A stretch of DNA of 64,000 bases from Trifolium pratense (lineage: Eukaryota > Streptophyta > Magnoliopsida > Fabales > Fabaceae), in NCBI RefSeq assembly GCF_020283565.1, contig NC_060059.1:565501-629500 (forward strand), written 5' to 3'. The notes beneath the pieces were generated by a model that searched no databases, was not told where the DNA came from, and saw nothing but the letters and a program-made list of their open reading frames with translations. Positions within the stretch are counted from its first letter, which is position 1, and each line of letters starts with the position of its first letter. Below, piece by piece: positions 48,501-60,049 of the stretch. A program made the translations under genes and the position numbers.

Positions 48501-48615
48501 ATTTATTTATCCTTTAGTTGGAACAATGAGTACCATGCCTGGCTTGCCAACAAGACCATGCTTCTATGACATTGATCTCGACACAACAACTGGAAAAGTC
48601 ATCGGTCTCTCTTAA
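45548..48615 (+). CDS. THFS: Formate-tetrahydrofolate ligase (10-formyl-THF synthetase), 640 aa
   Basis: Joins formate to tetrahydrofolate using ATP, feeding one-carbon units to purine, Met and formyl-Met synthesis. Exons 45548-45721, 45815-45964, 46576-47751, 48066-48212 and 48340-48615, all phase 0. The N-terminal [21 protein letters not shown] motif of the family appears as [17 protein letters not shown]. The nucleotide loop [12 protein letters not shown] is at 83-94, [20 protein letters not shown] follows, and the C-terminus ends GKVIGLS. Length equals the roughly 634-aa monofunctional plant enzyme, which is mostly cytosolic. ATG 45548 was chosen by alignment and good context (AACAATGAC), but an in-frame ATG at 45332 would add 72 residues. 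Confidence 0.96.
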
Positions 48616-50010
48616 TTATTAAACCTCTATCTAGTGATCACACTCTACCAATTGCAAAACCTTCGCGGATGCTACTACCAAATTCAAGAGTGTCACAAGC
48701 GACACATTCCTCCATGTTCTCTTGTCTCTTTGCTTGGTGATATGTATGAATGAAATAATTATCTGAGGAGATATTGTGTACTTTTTTGTTTATGTTGCCA
48801 TTTCTGATATGCATAAGTCATTGTTGCAAACTCTTTGGCTCTTTGCAGCTAATGCATAACAGTCACACATAATTCATAAAATATAAATGGTGGAGTTAAA
48901 GTTTCATCATGATTTTTAGTATTATTCTTATTATGATGACTGCAATGATTATTATTATTAAATAGAATTATTTTTGGAAACTCGAGAGACATTATTTCTC
49001 TAATTATCAGGTTTGCAATTGCTGCAACATGCACCATGGTGATTTCTGCTGAAAAATGAAATGTCCCAGCAGATTAACATAGCCTCTATTCTCATTTTAA
49101 ATTGTTAGTGGTTTTTTTTTTTCCTTTTTCTGTGTGTGCGTAAATATTATGTTTAAAATCGATATGAAAAAAGAAATGCGATTTGTCCGATGGCTTAAAC
49201 TAATGGTTCTTTTTATGAGCAACATTTTTTTAGGTTGGAGTTTAGAAATAGATTTTTATTTATTTTAATTTTTTTACAATAATTTGATTTGATGTTGTCA
49301 AGCAACGGTTTTGAGCAATAATCTTTGTCATTTGATGACGATGATTTTGAGTTTTAAATTTGTTGAAGTCACAATATAAATCATTTGATCTCTATCTAAA
49401 GACTTAGATCCAATAAATCAGGGAACTCAAAACTTGAAATTGGATCCCCTACAGCCGTTGCTGCATACAATAGTTGCAGGTGATATTCTTATCGAGAATT
49501 GAGGTGTGATATTTTTAGCGAGAATTGAGGTGGTTTTTTTTAGCCATTTCTTAAACTTAGATTTTTTCATGAATTGCCACAAGTGTTAAAGACATTATAT
49601 TAATCTAAGAAAATAAATTACAGTATGTCCTTTTTATCATTTTTCTTGTTATAATAACTTATTTTTTTTCCAGGAATCTTGTTATGATAATATTTGGAAT
49701 ATGCATGCACGTAGATTTGTGAGGTATGCGAAGAAAACGGCTTGTACATAAAATCTTTGTTCCCTCCTATCTTCTCTCTCTAATTGCTAACTCCAAATCA
49801 AACTATGTTCTCTCATTTATCTCTTACTACTCTCTCCAAAAATAGCATTTCAACTTCAACCATCATCTCTTCCATTTTCTTTTACTCTACACCTCTATCA
49901 TTTCTTCTTTTCTTTGAACATTGTATACAGAAGAATATAGTCATAGTTCTGTAAATAAATAAAAGTAATTAACATATATTAATTGTTTGTTATTAGCTTA
50001 ACAATTAGCA
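48616..50010. other. Intergenic stretch, no gene seen
   Basis: Holds the formate-THF ligase 3' UTR and the TBL promoter and leader. A pyrimidine-rich CTCTCTC-type run lies near 49770-49900. The minus ORF at 48849-49037 is AT-rich and unrecognised. Confidence 0.55.
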
Positions 50011-52556
50011 ATGGTAGATTCTCCGGTACCTGTGAGGCACCGTTTATTGACAAGACCAGATTCTATGCGTTTCTTCCCTTCAAGAGGAGGAGTTATAATT
50101 TTTACTTACAGTTTCACCGTTGTTTCTATTTTGTTTATGCTATTCCTTGTAAATAATGCTTTTCATCCTTCGCGCAGAAATCATTTTTCTAAAGTTTTGT
50201 CTCACATTTTCAACAACTCTACATTTGCTCAACCCCCTTCTTACACCCCTCATATTACCAATGACACCACTAAGAATGGCGAATTAGTGGATGGTTCATT
50301 TTATCAACCTCCTTCTTACACTTCTCATAGCACCAATGACAATAATACTCATAATCAAAGTTCACATTCTAATAAGGATGGTAAATTTGTCGATCATAGG
50401 CCTGCGAGTTCTCAAATGTCAAGAAAGGAAGGTTCTGGTCTTGCGCCGAAGAGAAGTAAGAAACGTAAACGAAAACATGGTAAATTGTATCCACCAATTC
50501 CTGCTAGAATTAAACCACAAGAAGAGAAGTCTTTTTCACCTATGCCTTCACCAAATGCTAGAGTGGATTCTAAAAATGTGATGCAAAGTGATGGACACTG
50601 TGATATGTATGAAGGGTCATGGGTTTATGATGATTCATATCCACTTTACAAACCTGGGTCTTGCCCTCATATTGATGAGCCTTTTAATTGTTTCCTCAAT
50701 GGTAGGAGGGATAATAAGTATGAGAAGTACAGGTGGCAACCCAAGAATTGCAACATGCCAAGGTATTTTCTGATGATTTCATGTGTGAGCTTCTTTTTCC
50801 ACTTCCAAAGTCACTTCGGAAATGTACTTAAAAAAACACGGTTTTATGTTGTCCGAAAGCATACTTCCAGACAAAAACACAGTTTTTTCTGTATGAAAGT
50901 ATACTTTCGGGACACATGGGATTTTTAGAAACTTAAGGGGGGGAAGAACTCTCTTTGATACTGACCAATACATGTAGGAAGCAATGTAGAATTGATATGA
51001 GGCTCAACTAAAATGCATGAAAGTATGCCTGCATAGTTGTTTCAAGGGTGAGACAACTAAAACCCTAAATTTTAGATCTATCCGCGTGTGTACTTTGTTC
51101 ACCCTTCAAAATCATTTCGGATATATACATCAGAAAAGAAAAAACACAATTTTTGTACCATCCGCATGTGTACTTTCAGACAAAAATACAGTGTTTGTTC
51201 CGTTTGAAAATACACTTTTAGAGGCTTGTTTAGAAATGTGATGTTGGAGAATTGTATTTGGGTTGATTGTACCTTTTGGTTCTGTTTTATTGAGATGAGC
51301 ATGTATCTGTTTTGCAGGTTTAATGGTAATGACATGTTGGAGATGCTGAGGGGAAAACGTTTAGTCTTTGTTGGTGATTCCCTCAATAGGAATATGTGGG
51401 AATCTATGGTTTGTGTTCTTAGTAATTCAGTGGAAAATAAGAGCAGCATTTTTGAAGCCTCTGGTAGACAAGAATTTCGGACAGAGGATTCTTACTCATT
51501 TATCTTCACAGTATGTCGTCTGTTATTGCCTCACTACGTTTAACATGACATTTTTATGATTCTTCATGTTCATGTATCTTTTTTCTAAAGTATGTGTTTC
51601 TTTTCTTTGTTAATGATTGAACAGGATTACAATTGTTCCGTTGAGTTCTTCCGTTCCCCGTTTCTTGTTCAAGAGTGGGAGGTTCCCAGCCAGAAGGGAT
51701 CAAAAAAAGAAACACTTCGTCTTGATTTGGTGGAGAGATCTTGTGATAAGTACAAAAACGCTGATGTTTTGATCTTCAACACAGGTCATTGGTGGACTCA
51801 TACGAAAACAATGGAAGGGTAATGCCGCTTTTTTTTTTTGTTGTTGTTGTCCTTGCTAGAGAAGTGGTGATGCTTTCCCTTAACTTGTAAATGCAAATTA
51901 CTTTAGATTTAGAGCCTGGAATTAGGAAAATTAAAATGGCAACTTTTTGAGAAAAATGCAGGAAGGAATACTATCAAGAAGGAAATCATGTCCATGGACT
52001 ACTGACTGTTGAGGAGGCAATTACTAAAGCTTTTTTAACATGGTCACATTGGGTGGATACTAATATTGATCCTAAGAAAACTACAGTTTTCTTCAGGGGC
52101 TATTCCCCTTCTCATTTCAGGTAAAAAAAAAAAAAAAGAGCATTTAATCTGTTTCATGATTACTTTGGATATAGGACTCTATATCATCCTCCTTGTTTGT
52201 TCTGCTACAGGGGTGGAGAGTGGAACTCTGGTGGTCAGTGTAACGAGACAGAACCAATGAAAACTGCGCCTGCAGATTCGTCAGAAAATCCTGATATGAT
52301 GAAGACCATTGGGTCAGTAATTAAGAGAATGAAGACTCCGGTGTTTTACCTGAACATCTCGACAATGACGGATTTGAGGCCTGATGCTCATCCTTCCATG
52401 TACAGAAACGCAAATATGTCTGAAGAGACCAAAAAATTTACGCTCACACATCAGGATTGTAGCCATTGGTGTCTTCCAGGTGTTCCTGACTTGTGGAATG
52501 AATTAGTGTATGCCCACCTTTTGCAGCGCATGAAAAGAAACAAGGGAAACCGTTGA
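50011..52556 (+). CDS. Trichome birefringence-like (TBL) polysaccharide O-acetyltransferase, 547 aa
   Basis: TBL/PC-esterase proteins are Golgi type II membrane enzymes that O-acetylate xylan, xyloglucan, mannan or pectin. Exons 50011-50762, 51318-51510, 51625-51818, 51962-52120 and 52211-52556. A membrane anchor lies near residues 27-49 (GVIIFTYSFTVVSILFMLFL), followed by a long, poorly conserved, basic and Ser/Asn-rich stem. The TBL domain starts at CDMYEGSWVYDDSYPLY. The catalytic GDS motif is at 270-272 in FVGDSLNRNMWES, and the DxxH motif at 515-518 in DCSHWCLPGVPD. The start is the first ATG, which gives a short basic cytosolic tail. The acceptor polysaccharide cannot be told from sequence. 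Confidence 0.93.
50801..51230. repeat. Two degenerate direct repeats in TBL intron 1
   Basis: Blocks at about 50801-50935 and 51100-51230 share TTCGGA(A/T)AT, AGACAAAAA(C/T)ACAGT and TTTGAAAATACACTTT-like words in the same order. They are noncoding and belong to no repeat class I recognise. Confidence 0.45.
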
Positions 52557-53302
52557 GCTCAATTTTTGTTTCATTGTTACAATTCAGCATAGGCTTCTTA
52601 TAATATATTTGTGTTTTAATTAGTTCATAAATAGAATCACAAGGTAGTGTTATTTCAATTTCAGTCTAAGTAGCGAAAACGATTAGACCATGTACTTCTT
52701 TTCAATTCCTTCTCCCAAAAACTAGAGGGAGGATCAATGAATTCAAGGAAGTCGTCAAAGAAGCAAAAAAAATTAAATTTAATCACTAGGTTGTGCTATT
52801 ATTTCAATCTAAGTTGCAAAAAAGATAACACTTTGGACTTCTTTTCAACTCAATCTCCCAGAAGCTAGAAGGAGGAACAATGAATTCAAGGAAGTCACTA
52901 AGGAAGCAAAAAAAAAAAATACATGTTTTTATACTACAGACATTTCCATCCAGCTTTTGAGAGAAGTAATATAGCAATTATTTTAGACTAGATCCTCTGG
53001 AGAAAAATTAAAGAAAGATGAATTGTTCATAGTAGCCAAATCGGAGCAACATAGAAAAGTGGTAGAGCGAGAATCACTTAATTCAACTACATCACAGTGT
53101 GTAATTCACAAGCCAAAATAGTTTTTACAAATTAATACAACTTCCTTAATTCATCTCATCATTTGATCTATGTTGCTCCTTTGAGAATCATATGCAAGAG
53201 CAATCTATTCATTCTTATTGTGGCTAAAATGATATCTCAAGAAACAACTCTCGTACTAGTAATACAAATCGTAATATCTCAAGAAACAGAACCTCAATAG
53301 AT
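52557..53302. other. Shared 3' flank of two convergent genes
   Basis: The TBL and transketolase genes converge here, so this holds both 3' UTRs. A roughly 110-bp segment starting near 52660 (TCAATTTCAGTCTAAGTAGC) is repeated imperfectly from about 52800, both containing an AATGAATTCAAGGAAGTC word. No ORF of note. Confidence 0.5.
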
Positions 53303-56300
53303 CTATGAAACTTCTTTGGCGGCAGAAATAACAGCTTCCTTGGTTATCCCATACTCCTTGTATATTTTTCCTGCCGGAGCACTTGCTCCGAATCGATCAA
53401 TGCCTATGGTTTTTCCCTTGCTTCCGACAATCTTGTGCCAACCAAAAGTTGATCCTGCCTCAATGCTGACTCTAGCTGTAACAGCAGCAGGGAGAACACT
53501 CTCCTTGTATTCATCTGACTGGTCATCAAAAAGTTCCCAGCTAACAAAAGAAACAACTCTAACAGTTTTTCCTTCTTTCCTTAGATCATCGGCAGCAGCC
53601 GCAGCAATTTCCAACTCAGAACCAGTTCCAATCAAGATAACATCAGGCTTGTTACCTGATGAGTTGTCTGAAATGGTGTAGCCACCCTTTTCAACTCCTT
53701 CAATAGAAGTTCCCGGAAGGTTGGGCAACTTTTGCCGAGAAAGGGCAAGAATTGAGGGTCTCTTCGGGTTAAGCACAGCAACTCTGTATGATCCAGCAGT
53801 TTCATTACCATCAGCTGGACGAAGCATCAAAACATTTGGCATTGCCCGAAAACTGGCCAGGTGCTCTATTGGCTGATGAGTTGGCCCATCCTCTCCAAGT
53901 CCAATTGAATCGTGGGTCATTACGTAAATAACTCCGGCTTCACACAGGGCAGAAATCCTTATAGCAGCTCTCATGTAGTCAGTGAAGACAAAGAAAGTTG
54001 CACAATATGGAATGAATCCAGGGCTATGAAGAGCAATGCCATTGCAGATTGCTCCCATTGCGTGTTCCCTAACACCAAATCGAACATTGCGCTCTTCTGG
54101 TGTGGCCTTTTGGAAATCTCCAAACTGTTTCAACAGGGTCATGTTGGAAGAGGCAAGATCTGCACTGCCACCAATCAGACCAGGAAGAACCTTGGCGAGG
54201 GCATTTAGATTTGCCTGAGACAGATTTCTTGTAGCGTCGGCAGGGGTTTCTGGAGTGTATGTCTGAAAGTTAAAGTCAAATTGAAAGTGTGATCAATATT
54301 CCACAAATGGTTGATGGAAGTCAAGTTTTATTTAGTTTAAAACTTCAAAGGCAGTACTGGCATGAAGCAAAAGTAGAATTATAAAGGTGATGAGCATACT
54401 ATTTAATACACTTGCTGACACATTATTCACGATAAACTTGAATTGGCAGTATGCAACTACTGAGGAGATACCTCAGGATAAATTAATAGAAACCAAAAAG
54501 TGTGACACTTTACTCACCGGCAGTGCTTTCTCCCAATCAGCGGGTAATTCACGATTAATAATAGCCTTTAACTCTGCAGCTTCCTCTTTGTATTTCTTCT
54601 CATACTCAGCAAACTTAGCATTCCACTCAGCTTCAAGTGCAGCGCCCTCAGGGGTGTGGCGACTCCAATGCCTAACGAAATGTTAAGCCAGTTACATTCA
54701 AGATCATGAAAATATCAGTGGAAACAAAGATATCATATAACTAGTGTCCACATTCATACTTTTTAACATCTTCTGGCACATGGAAAGGCTCATATGGCCA
54801 TCCAAGATTCTGCCTTGTAGCGTCCACTTCTTTAGCACCCAATGCAGCTCCATGAACACTGTAGGAATTAGCCTTGTTTGGAGAACCAAATCCAATGGTT
54901 GTGGTTACCTGTGAAATAGTAATAAAAAATAATGAAATACTACCATATGACCAACATCGAAGCTAAATAAAATGGATATATCAACACCTAAGAAAAGGAA
55001 GGTTTACTTTCACCCACAGCAATCACATTATGTCACTTCAACCAGTATAATCAATTCATATATATGATAGATCGGTAAATCCACTTACTTGAATCTCCAT
55101 TTTATGTCACTAACCTTAATCAGTGTAGGTTTGTCTGTGACAGCCTTTGCTTCCTTAATGGCTGCACGGATTTCATCATACCCAGTATTTCCATTCTTTA
55201 CCCAAATCACATGCCATCCAAGTGCCTCGAAACGTTGGTCAACATTTTCAGTGAATGCAATTTCAGTGTCACCGTCAATGGAAATGTGGTTATCATCATA
55301 AAAGGCAATAAGCTTCCCAAGACCCCAATGTCCAGCAAGTGAGCATGCTTCATTTGAAATTCCTTCCATCTGACAACCATCACCCAATATAACGTACCTA
55401 GAGCCGACCAAAATCACAAGCAAACAAAAAATGTCATTACCAATTAGGAAAAGGAAAACACCAAATAACAAGTCCAAGCATGTATATCAATTATCAACAT
55501 GCAACAAGATGTAATTAGTTATCTCACGTGTAATGGTCAACAATCTCACTGTCAGGCTTGTTAAATCGTGCAGCCAAGTGCTTCTCGGCAAGTGCCAATC
55601 CAACACCATTGGCAATTCCCTGACCGAGAGGACCTAAACAACAAAAAATACAAGGATAATTAAAATTCATTACAGAAGACACAAAAAAAGGCTCACAGTA
55701 ACACAAACTAATGAGACATATTATTATAATGAGACCTGTGGTGACTTCAATTCCATATGTCTCGAAATTCTCAGGATGTCCAGGAGTTTTGCTTCCCCAT
55801 TGTCGAAATTGCTTCAAGTCTTCTTCCTATTATTTAATTGAAACCAAACACAACATCAAATTCAGCTCAGTCAACTATATTTCCATAATCACAATGAAAT
55901 GTCATATGAATTCACCAATTTAGCAAAGAAATTGTGCAAGTCAGGCAATTCAATCCTTAAAATTAAGGAAATTCTAAAATGATAGCTAAACTTAAAAGTT
56001 ACTCTATCACATATTCACATGAGCAATTATGAACTAGTATTTCAGCTACTAAATTGATCAACCAAAAAATATTAAAATAATCAAATATTTCCAATCATGA
56101 TATACAAGTTAATTTCATGAATGATTAAGTTGCTTAATCCTACAAGTTGTTTAAAGAGTAAAACTATGATTCATTGAAATATTATTAAACATGTTAGATA
56201 ATAATATTATTAGGGCTTTAAGTATTGGGCTTTATATGTTAGTAGTTTAGTAGTCCATTAGGAATTATTATAAATTATTTTGTAATCCTTATTTTGTTAA

Positions 56301-58373
56301 GCAATGCTATTATAATATTATTGAAACCCTAGCCGTCACGTTGTGTTTCTCTCTGAACTTTAACATGGTATCTGAGCAAGGTTCGATCCGCCTTGAAACA
56401 TTCGTAGTTTCCGTTGTCGAGTTCCCAAAAAAAAATAATAATAATTGGGAATCTATTTGTTTTGATTTTCGGTGTTTGATTGATTGTTTTGTTTTCCGTT
56501 CCAGTATTTGATTTTCCGTATTGTTCAAAGAAATTTAATACTGATCTTTTGGTTGTTGGTTCTTTTCCGTATTGTTCAAAGAAATCGATTGAAGAAAGAG
56601 CAAATTTGTTTTTGAGGAACAGCTTAAAGTGAATCACAATTTTCTGTTTGTTGAGTGATGTTAATTTCGTCCGCAGCCGCCGTATTGAAGCTAATAGCTA
56701 TTCCAATATATCAAAGGTCACTTTTATTGTTGGCAGAGTTGCCGGTGCCATATACTCTCATGGAAGTATAGTGTATATGGTATATGAAGAAGACGGCAGC
56801 ACATGCTGATGGAATTATGTGCATCGGATTGGTATTTGAGTTGGATTGGTATGATTGATTTAATTTGGTTCAGTTCCATTTGATTTGGTTTTTGTTCTGT
56901 TTTGTTTGGTTATGCTTCGCTTCTTGCGGTCTGGTTTGGTTTGTCATGACTGTTTTTTTTTGTTTGGTTCTCTCGGGTGAGTTAAGATAATACTCACATT
57001 GAATCCGGTGAGGGAATACTCACATTGAATCCGGTGAGGGAATACTCACATTGAATCCGGTGAGGGAATACTCACATTGAATCCGGTGAGGGAATACTCA
57101 CATTGAATCTGGTGAGGGAATACTCACAATTTGAAATTTGAATCCGGTGAGGGAATACTCACATTGAATCCGGTGAGGGAATACTCACATTGAATCCGGT
57201 GAGGGAATACTCACAATTTGAAATTTGAATCCGGTGAGGGAATACTCACATTGAATCCGGTGAGGGAATACTCACATTGAATCCGGTGAGGGAATACTCA
57301 CATTGAATCCGGTGAGGGAATACTCACATTGAATCCGGTGAGGGAATACTCACATTGAATCCGGTGAGGGAATACTCACAATTTGAAATTTGAATCCGGT
57401 GAGGGAATACTCACATTGAATCCGGTGAGGGAATACTCACATTGAATCCGGTGAGGGAATACTCACATTGAATCCGGTGAGGGAATACTCACAATTTGAA
57501 ATCTGAAATCTGAAGAAGTTGAATTTGAAGCTATTAGTTAATTTAGTTTATTTTCGGGTTGATTTGTAACAAGCTCAAAGCTTAGTACGCTTTAGCTTGA
57601 GGGGTAGTATTAGAAATAAAATATTTAGTTAGAGTAGTTTGATTTTCGTTTTTTGTTTGACAAACTCTCGATGATTATCTGATAATGCATCGTGAGTTTG
57701 AGGGGAAGTGTTAGATAATAATATTATTAGGGCTTTAAGTATTGGGCTTTATATGTTAGTAGTTTAGTAGTCCATTAGGAATTATTATAAATTATTTTGT
57801 AATCCTTATTTTGTTAAGCAATGCTATTATAATATTATTGAAACCCTAGCCGTCACGTTGTGTTTCTCTCTGAACTTTAACAAAACAGAGAATTGAAGTG
57901 AAGATAAAAGAAAGAAAAATGACCTTGACACTGTCATAACCAGCAAGATGAAGAAGAGCATACTGAAGCATACAACCATGACCAGCAGACAAAACAAAAC
58001 GATCACGATTAAACCAAGAAGGATTTTTTGGATTATATCTCATAATTTCATCATAAAGAATGTGACCCATTGGAGCACAACCCATTGGTAAACCAGGGTG
58101 ACCCGAATTAGCTTTCTCAACAGCATCAATAGCAAGGAAACGAATAGTGTTAACAGATTTCTCAACAAGAGAAACTTCAGCTGTTTTATCAAGTGTTTCT
58201 ACAGCAGTTGCACGTATAGTTGTGGTGGCAGTTCTACGACGGGATAAAGAAGAAGGTTTGAGAGTTGGGAAGGAGAGAGTTGAAGTTGAAGAGAGTGATG
58301 ATGCAGTGCGATCAGAGTTGAGGTAAACTGCACGTGCGAGAAATGCTTGAGAGAGATGCAGAGAGGAAGCCAT
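53303..58373 (-). CDS. TKL1: Transketolase, chloroplastic, 730 aa
   Basis: A thiamine-diphosphate enzyme that moves two-carbon ketol units in the Calvin cycle and oxidative pentose phosphate pathway in the plastid stroma. Exons on the minus strand: 58373-57924, 55826-55736, 55633-55528, 55397-55115, 54908-54760, 54671-54518 and 54262-53303. Residues 1 to about 68 form a Ser/Thr/Arg-rich plastid transit peptide. SGHPGLPMG is near 90-98, the thiamine-binding GDG is at 221-223 followed by the DDN region, and the transketolase signature [16 protein letters not shown] is encoded by the last exon. The protein ends AAKEVS. Length fits the plastid enzyme. Intron 1 (2.1 kb) contains a complete non-autonomous LTR element. 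The isoform number is not certain. Confidence 0.95.
56187..56191. repeat. Target-site duplication, left copy (AAACA)
   Basis: AAACA precedes the left LTR at 56192 and recurs at 57883-57887 after the right LTR. Confidence 0.85.
56192..56365 (+). repeat. Left (5') LTR of the intronic element, 174 bp
   Basis: TGTTAGATAATAATATTATT at the start, CTTTAACA at the end; no difference seen from 57709-57882. Confidence 0.93.
56366..56377 (+). other. Primer binding site, initiator tRNA-Met type
   Basis: TGGTATCTGAGC directly abuts the LTR. The common plant form is TGGTATCAGAGC, so one base differs. Confidence 0.8.
57001..57495. repeat. 26-bp tandem array, 18 units
   Basis: Units start with GAATCCGGTGAGGGAATACT and close with CACATT. 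They begin at 57001, 57027, 57053, 57079, 57105, 57140, 57166, 57192, 57227, 57253, 57279, 57305, 57331, 57357, 57392, 57418, 57444 and 57470. Four units end instead in an extended CACAATTTGAAAT-type linker. Unit 5 has one C-to-T change. Each unit contains GTGAG-GGAATA-CTCAC, a small potential hairpin. 26 is not a multiple of three, so it is not protein-coding. Confidence 0.95.
57709..57882 (+). repeat. Right (3') LTR of the intronic element, 174 bp
   Basis: Same length and sequence, as read by eye, as 56192-56365. Followed by the AAACA duplication at 57883-57887. Confidence 0.93.
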
Positions 58374-60049
58374 GGTTAGTGAGTGAGTGAGTAGGGTGAA
58401 GAATGAAAGATAGAAAAGAGAAGAAGAGATTATAGAGAAAAAAAGAAAGAATGAAATGATTGGTAGTGTTTGGTGCAGAGGCTGTGGAAAATCTCAGCCT
58501 ATGCTTCTTGCTTATCTCTCCTTCTCTACTTATCTACCTCTCAATCCATTTCATCATCCAACTTGTTTTTTCAATTATTATTATTTATTTACAACAATTA
58601 ATATATTATTTGGATATTCGAATCTTCTTCTTTTCTTCCATATCCCAATATTCAATTTATTGTTTATTATCATTTTATAGGCTTTGTTAATTCTTTTTTA
58701 CATGGAAAAATAAAAAAAGCAATGTTCTTTAAAGATATAATTATAGATATCGAAGATGCAACATTTGTTCATTTACCACCTTTATATTTGGTGGTAGGAA
58801 ATCAAAAGTATTAAAAAAAATTGATCGAAAGAGATAACATTTCAATATAAAAAGTCAACAGTGACCAATAATCGGTCGACTAAATACATAATATAGATAT
58901 ACATAGAGCTCAAAAGGATTAGCCCAAATTTGGTGAAATTTTGATAAGGACTAAAAACTTATCCAACTCCTACAAATTAATTTTGAATAGTAGTATGTAA
59001 ACTATACACAATTGATTGCCCCTCATTCTCATATTTAAATATATTTTTTGTCAATTACTCTAATGGTCAAAATTTTACCCATTAAGATAATAAATAGGGG
59101 ATTTCAAGTTCAAAACCTACCCTTGTATATTAATTTTTCTATCATCCGATCTACACACTGGTCCACATGAATTTCACCCCTATATGATTTTTTAGTCATA
59201 CATATCGATCACCAAAAATACTGCAAACTACATGCATGGCAATACTTATATATTCATTGTAAAATAATTCATATTTCATGAGTCTTCATTGAGAAATGAG
59301 AATTTTACTTTTAATTTGAAAATATAATTGTCACGAACTTCCATTAAAAAGGATAAAGAATACAATTAATACATGTATTATCTTAGATGAAAAAATTAAT
59401 CTTAGAATAATATATAAAAAGTCATGATCTGTTGACACCAGATGTCAAATAAAAGTTTGACACCAAATATCAACCATTGACCGCTAGTTAAGTAGAAGGA
59501 TAAAATTGAAAACAAGCATTACACGCGAAAAGGATGAAGAGCGTCAAAAGAAACCCCATAGAAGTTGACTTCTTTTGGTGCCCTTCGACCTTCCAAAAGA
59601 AATCTCATGTAAATAGCAAAAACTAAGAAGAAGAAAAACAATTCGCATCCTAAAATATGAATCTTATAAATTCTAATATTTTTGTATCTCTCACTCTTCC
59701 TTCGCTCCTATTTTGTAAGATGTAAACTCCAGATTTTGCACCTTGAGTCCTTGAGTTCACTCACTAAGGGGTATTTTTTTCAAATGTTTGGGGCGAACAA
59801 GAATATTCAAGGGGTGCGAAAAGAAGAAGTCGTAGAAGTTTAGGTTACACTCTCCAGCCCAAATATACTATGAACCATCGATCCAAGCCCATTAGTGAAC
59901 GGTCCAATTCATGGTGAGTTTCAGAGTTAGAATTGAAGTCGTCGTCGTCATCATCATCATCGCGTGCAGTGCAACATAGATTGATTGATTGGGTCAATTC
60001 TTCTTCTTCTTCTGCTTTGTTCAGCAGCGGGTTGTTGATGATCACCACC
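58374..60049. other. Divergent intergenic region between transketolase and COX10
   Basis: Both promoters must lie here. The transketolase leader (58374-58480, minus) is pyrimidine-rich on the sense strand, with a weak TATAAT-like word near 58430. No ORF with family similarity is seen, and the middle part is AT-rich. Confidence 0.55.

Larger units (their letters stand above)
56192..57882 (+). mobile_element. Non-autonomous LTR element (TRIM/LARD-like), 1.69 kb, in transketolase intron 1
   Basis: Two 174-bp LTRs, 56192-56365 and 57709-57882, look identical and begin TG and end CA. A primer site TGGTATCTGAGC (initiator tRNA-Met type, one mismatch to the usual form) starts at 56366, and a polypurine tract GAGGGGAAG ends at 57708. 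The AAACA duplication flanks the whole. The interior has no gag or pol ORF; about 0.5 kb of it is a 26-bp tandem array. It is inserted antisense to transketolase. The tRNA-Met primer suggests that a Copia-like partner supplies the enzymes. Confidence 0.92.

Noticed and set aside
53316..54218. Plus ORFs of 60-121 codons over the last transketolase exon
   Set aside because: Antisense shadows of a highly conserved coding exon.
56310..56637. Minus ORFs in the intronic LTR element, sharing a peptide with the end of the exon 1 ORF of transketolase
   Set aside because: The shared peptide comes from the two identical LTRs read antisense, not from a protein domain; the element has no gag or pol.
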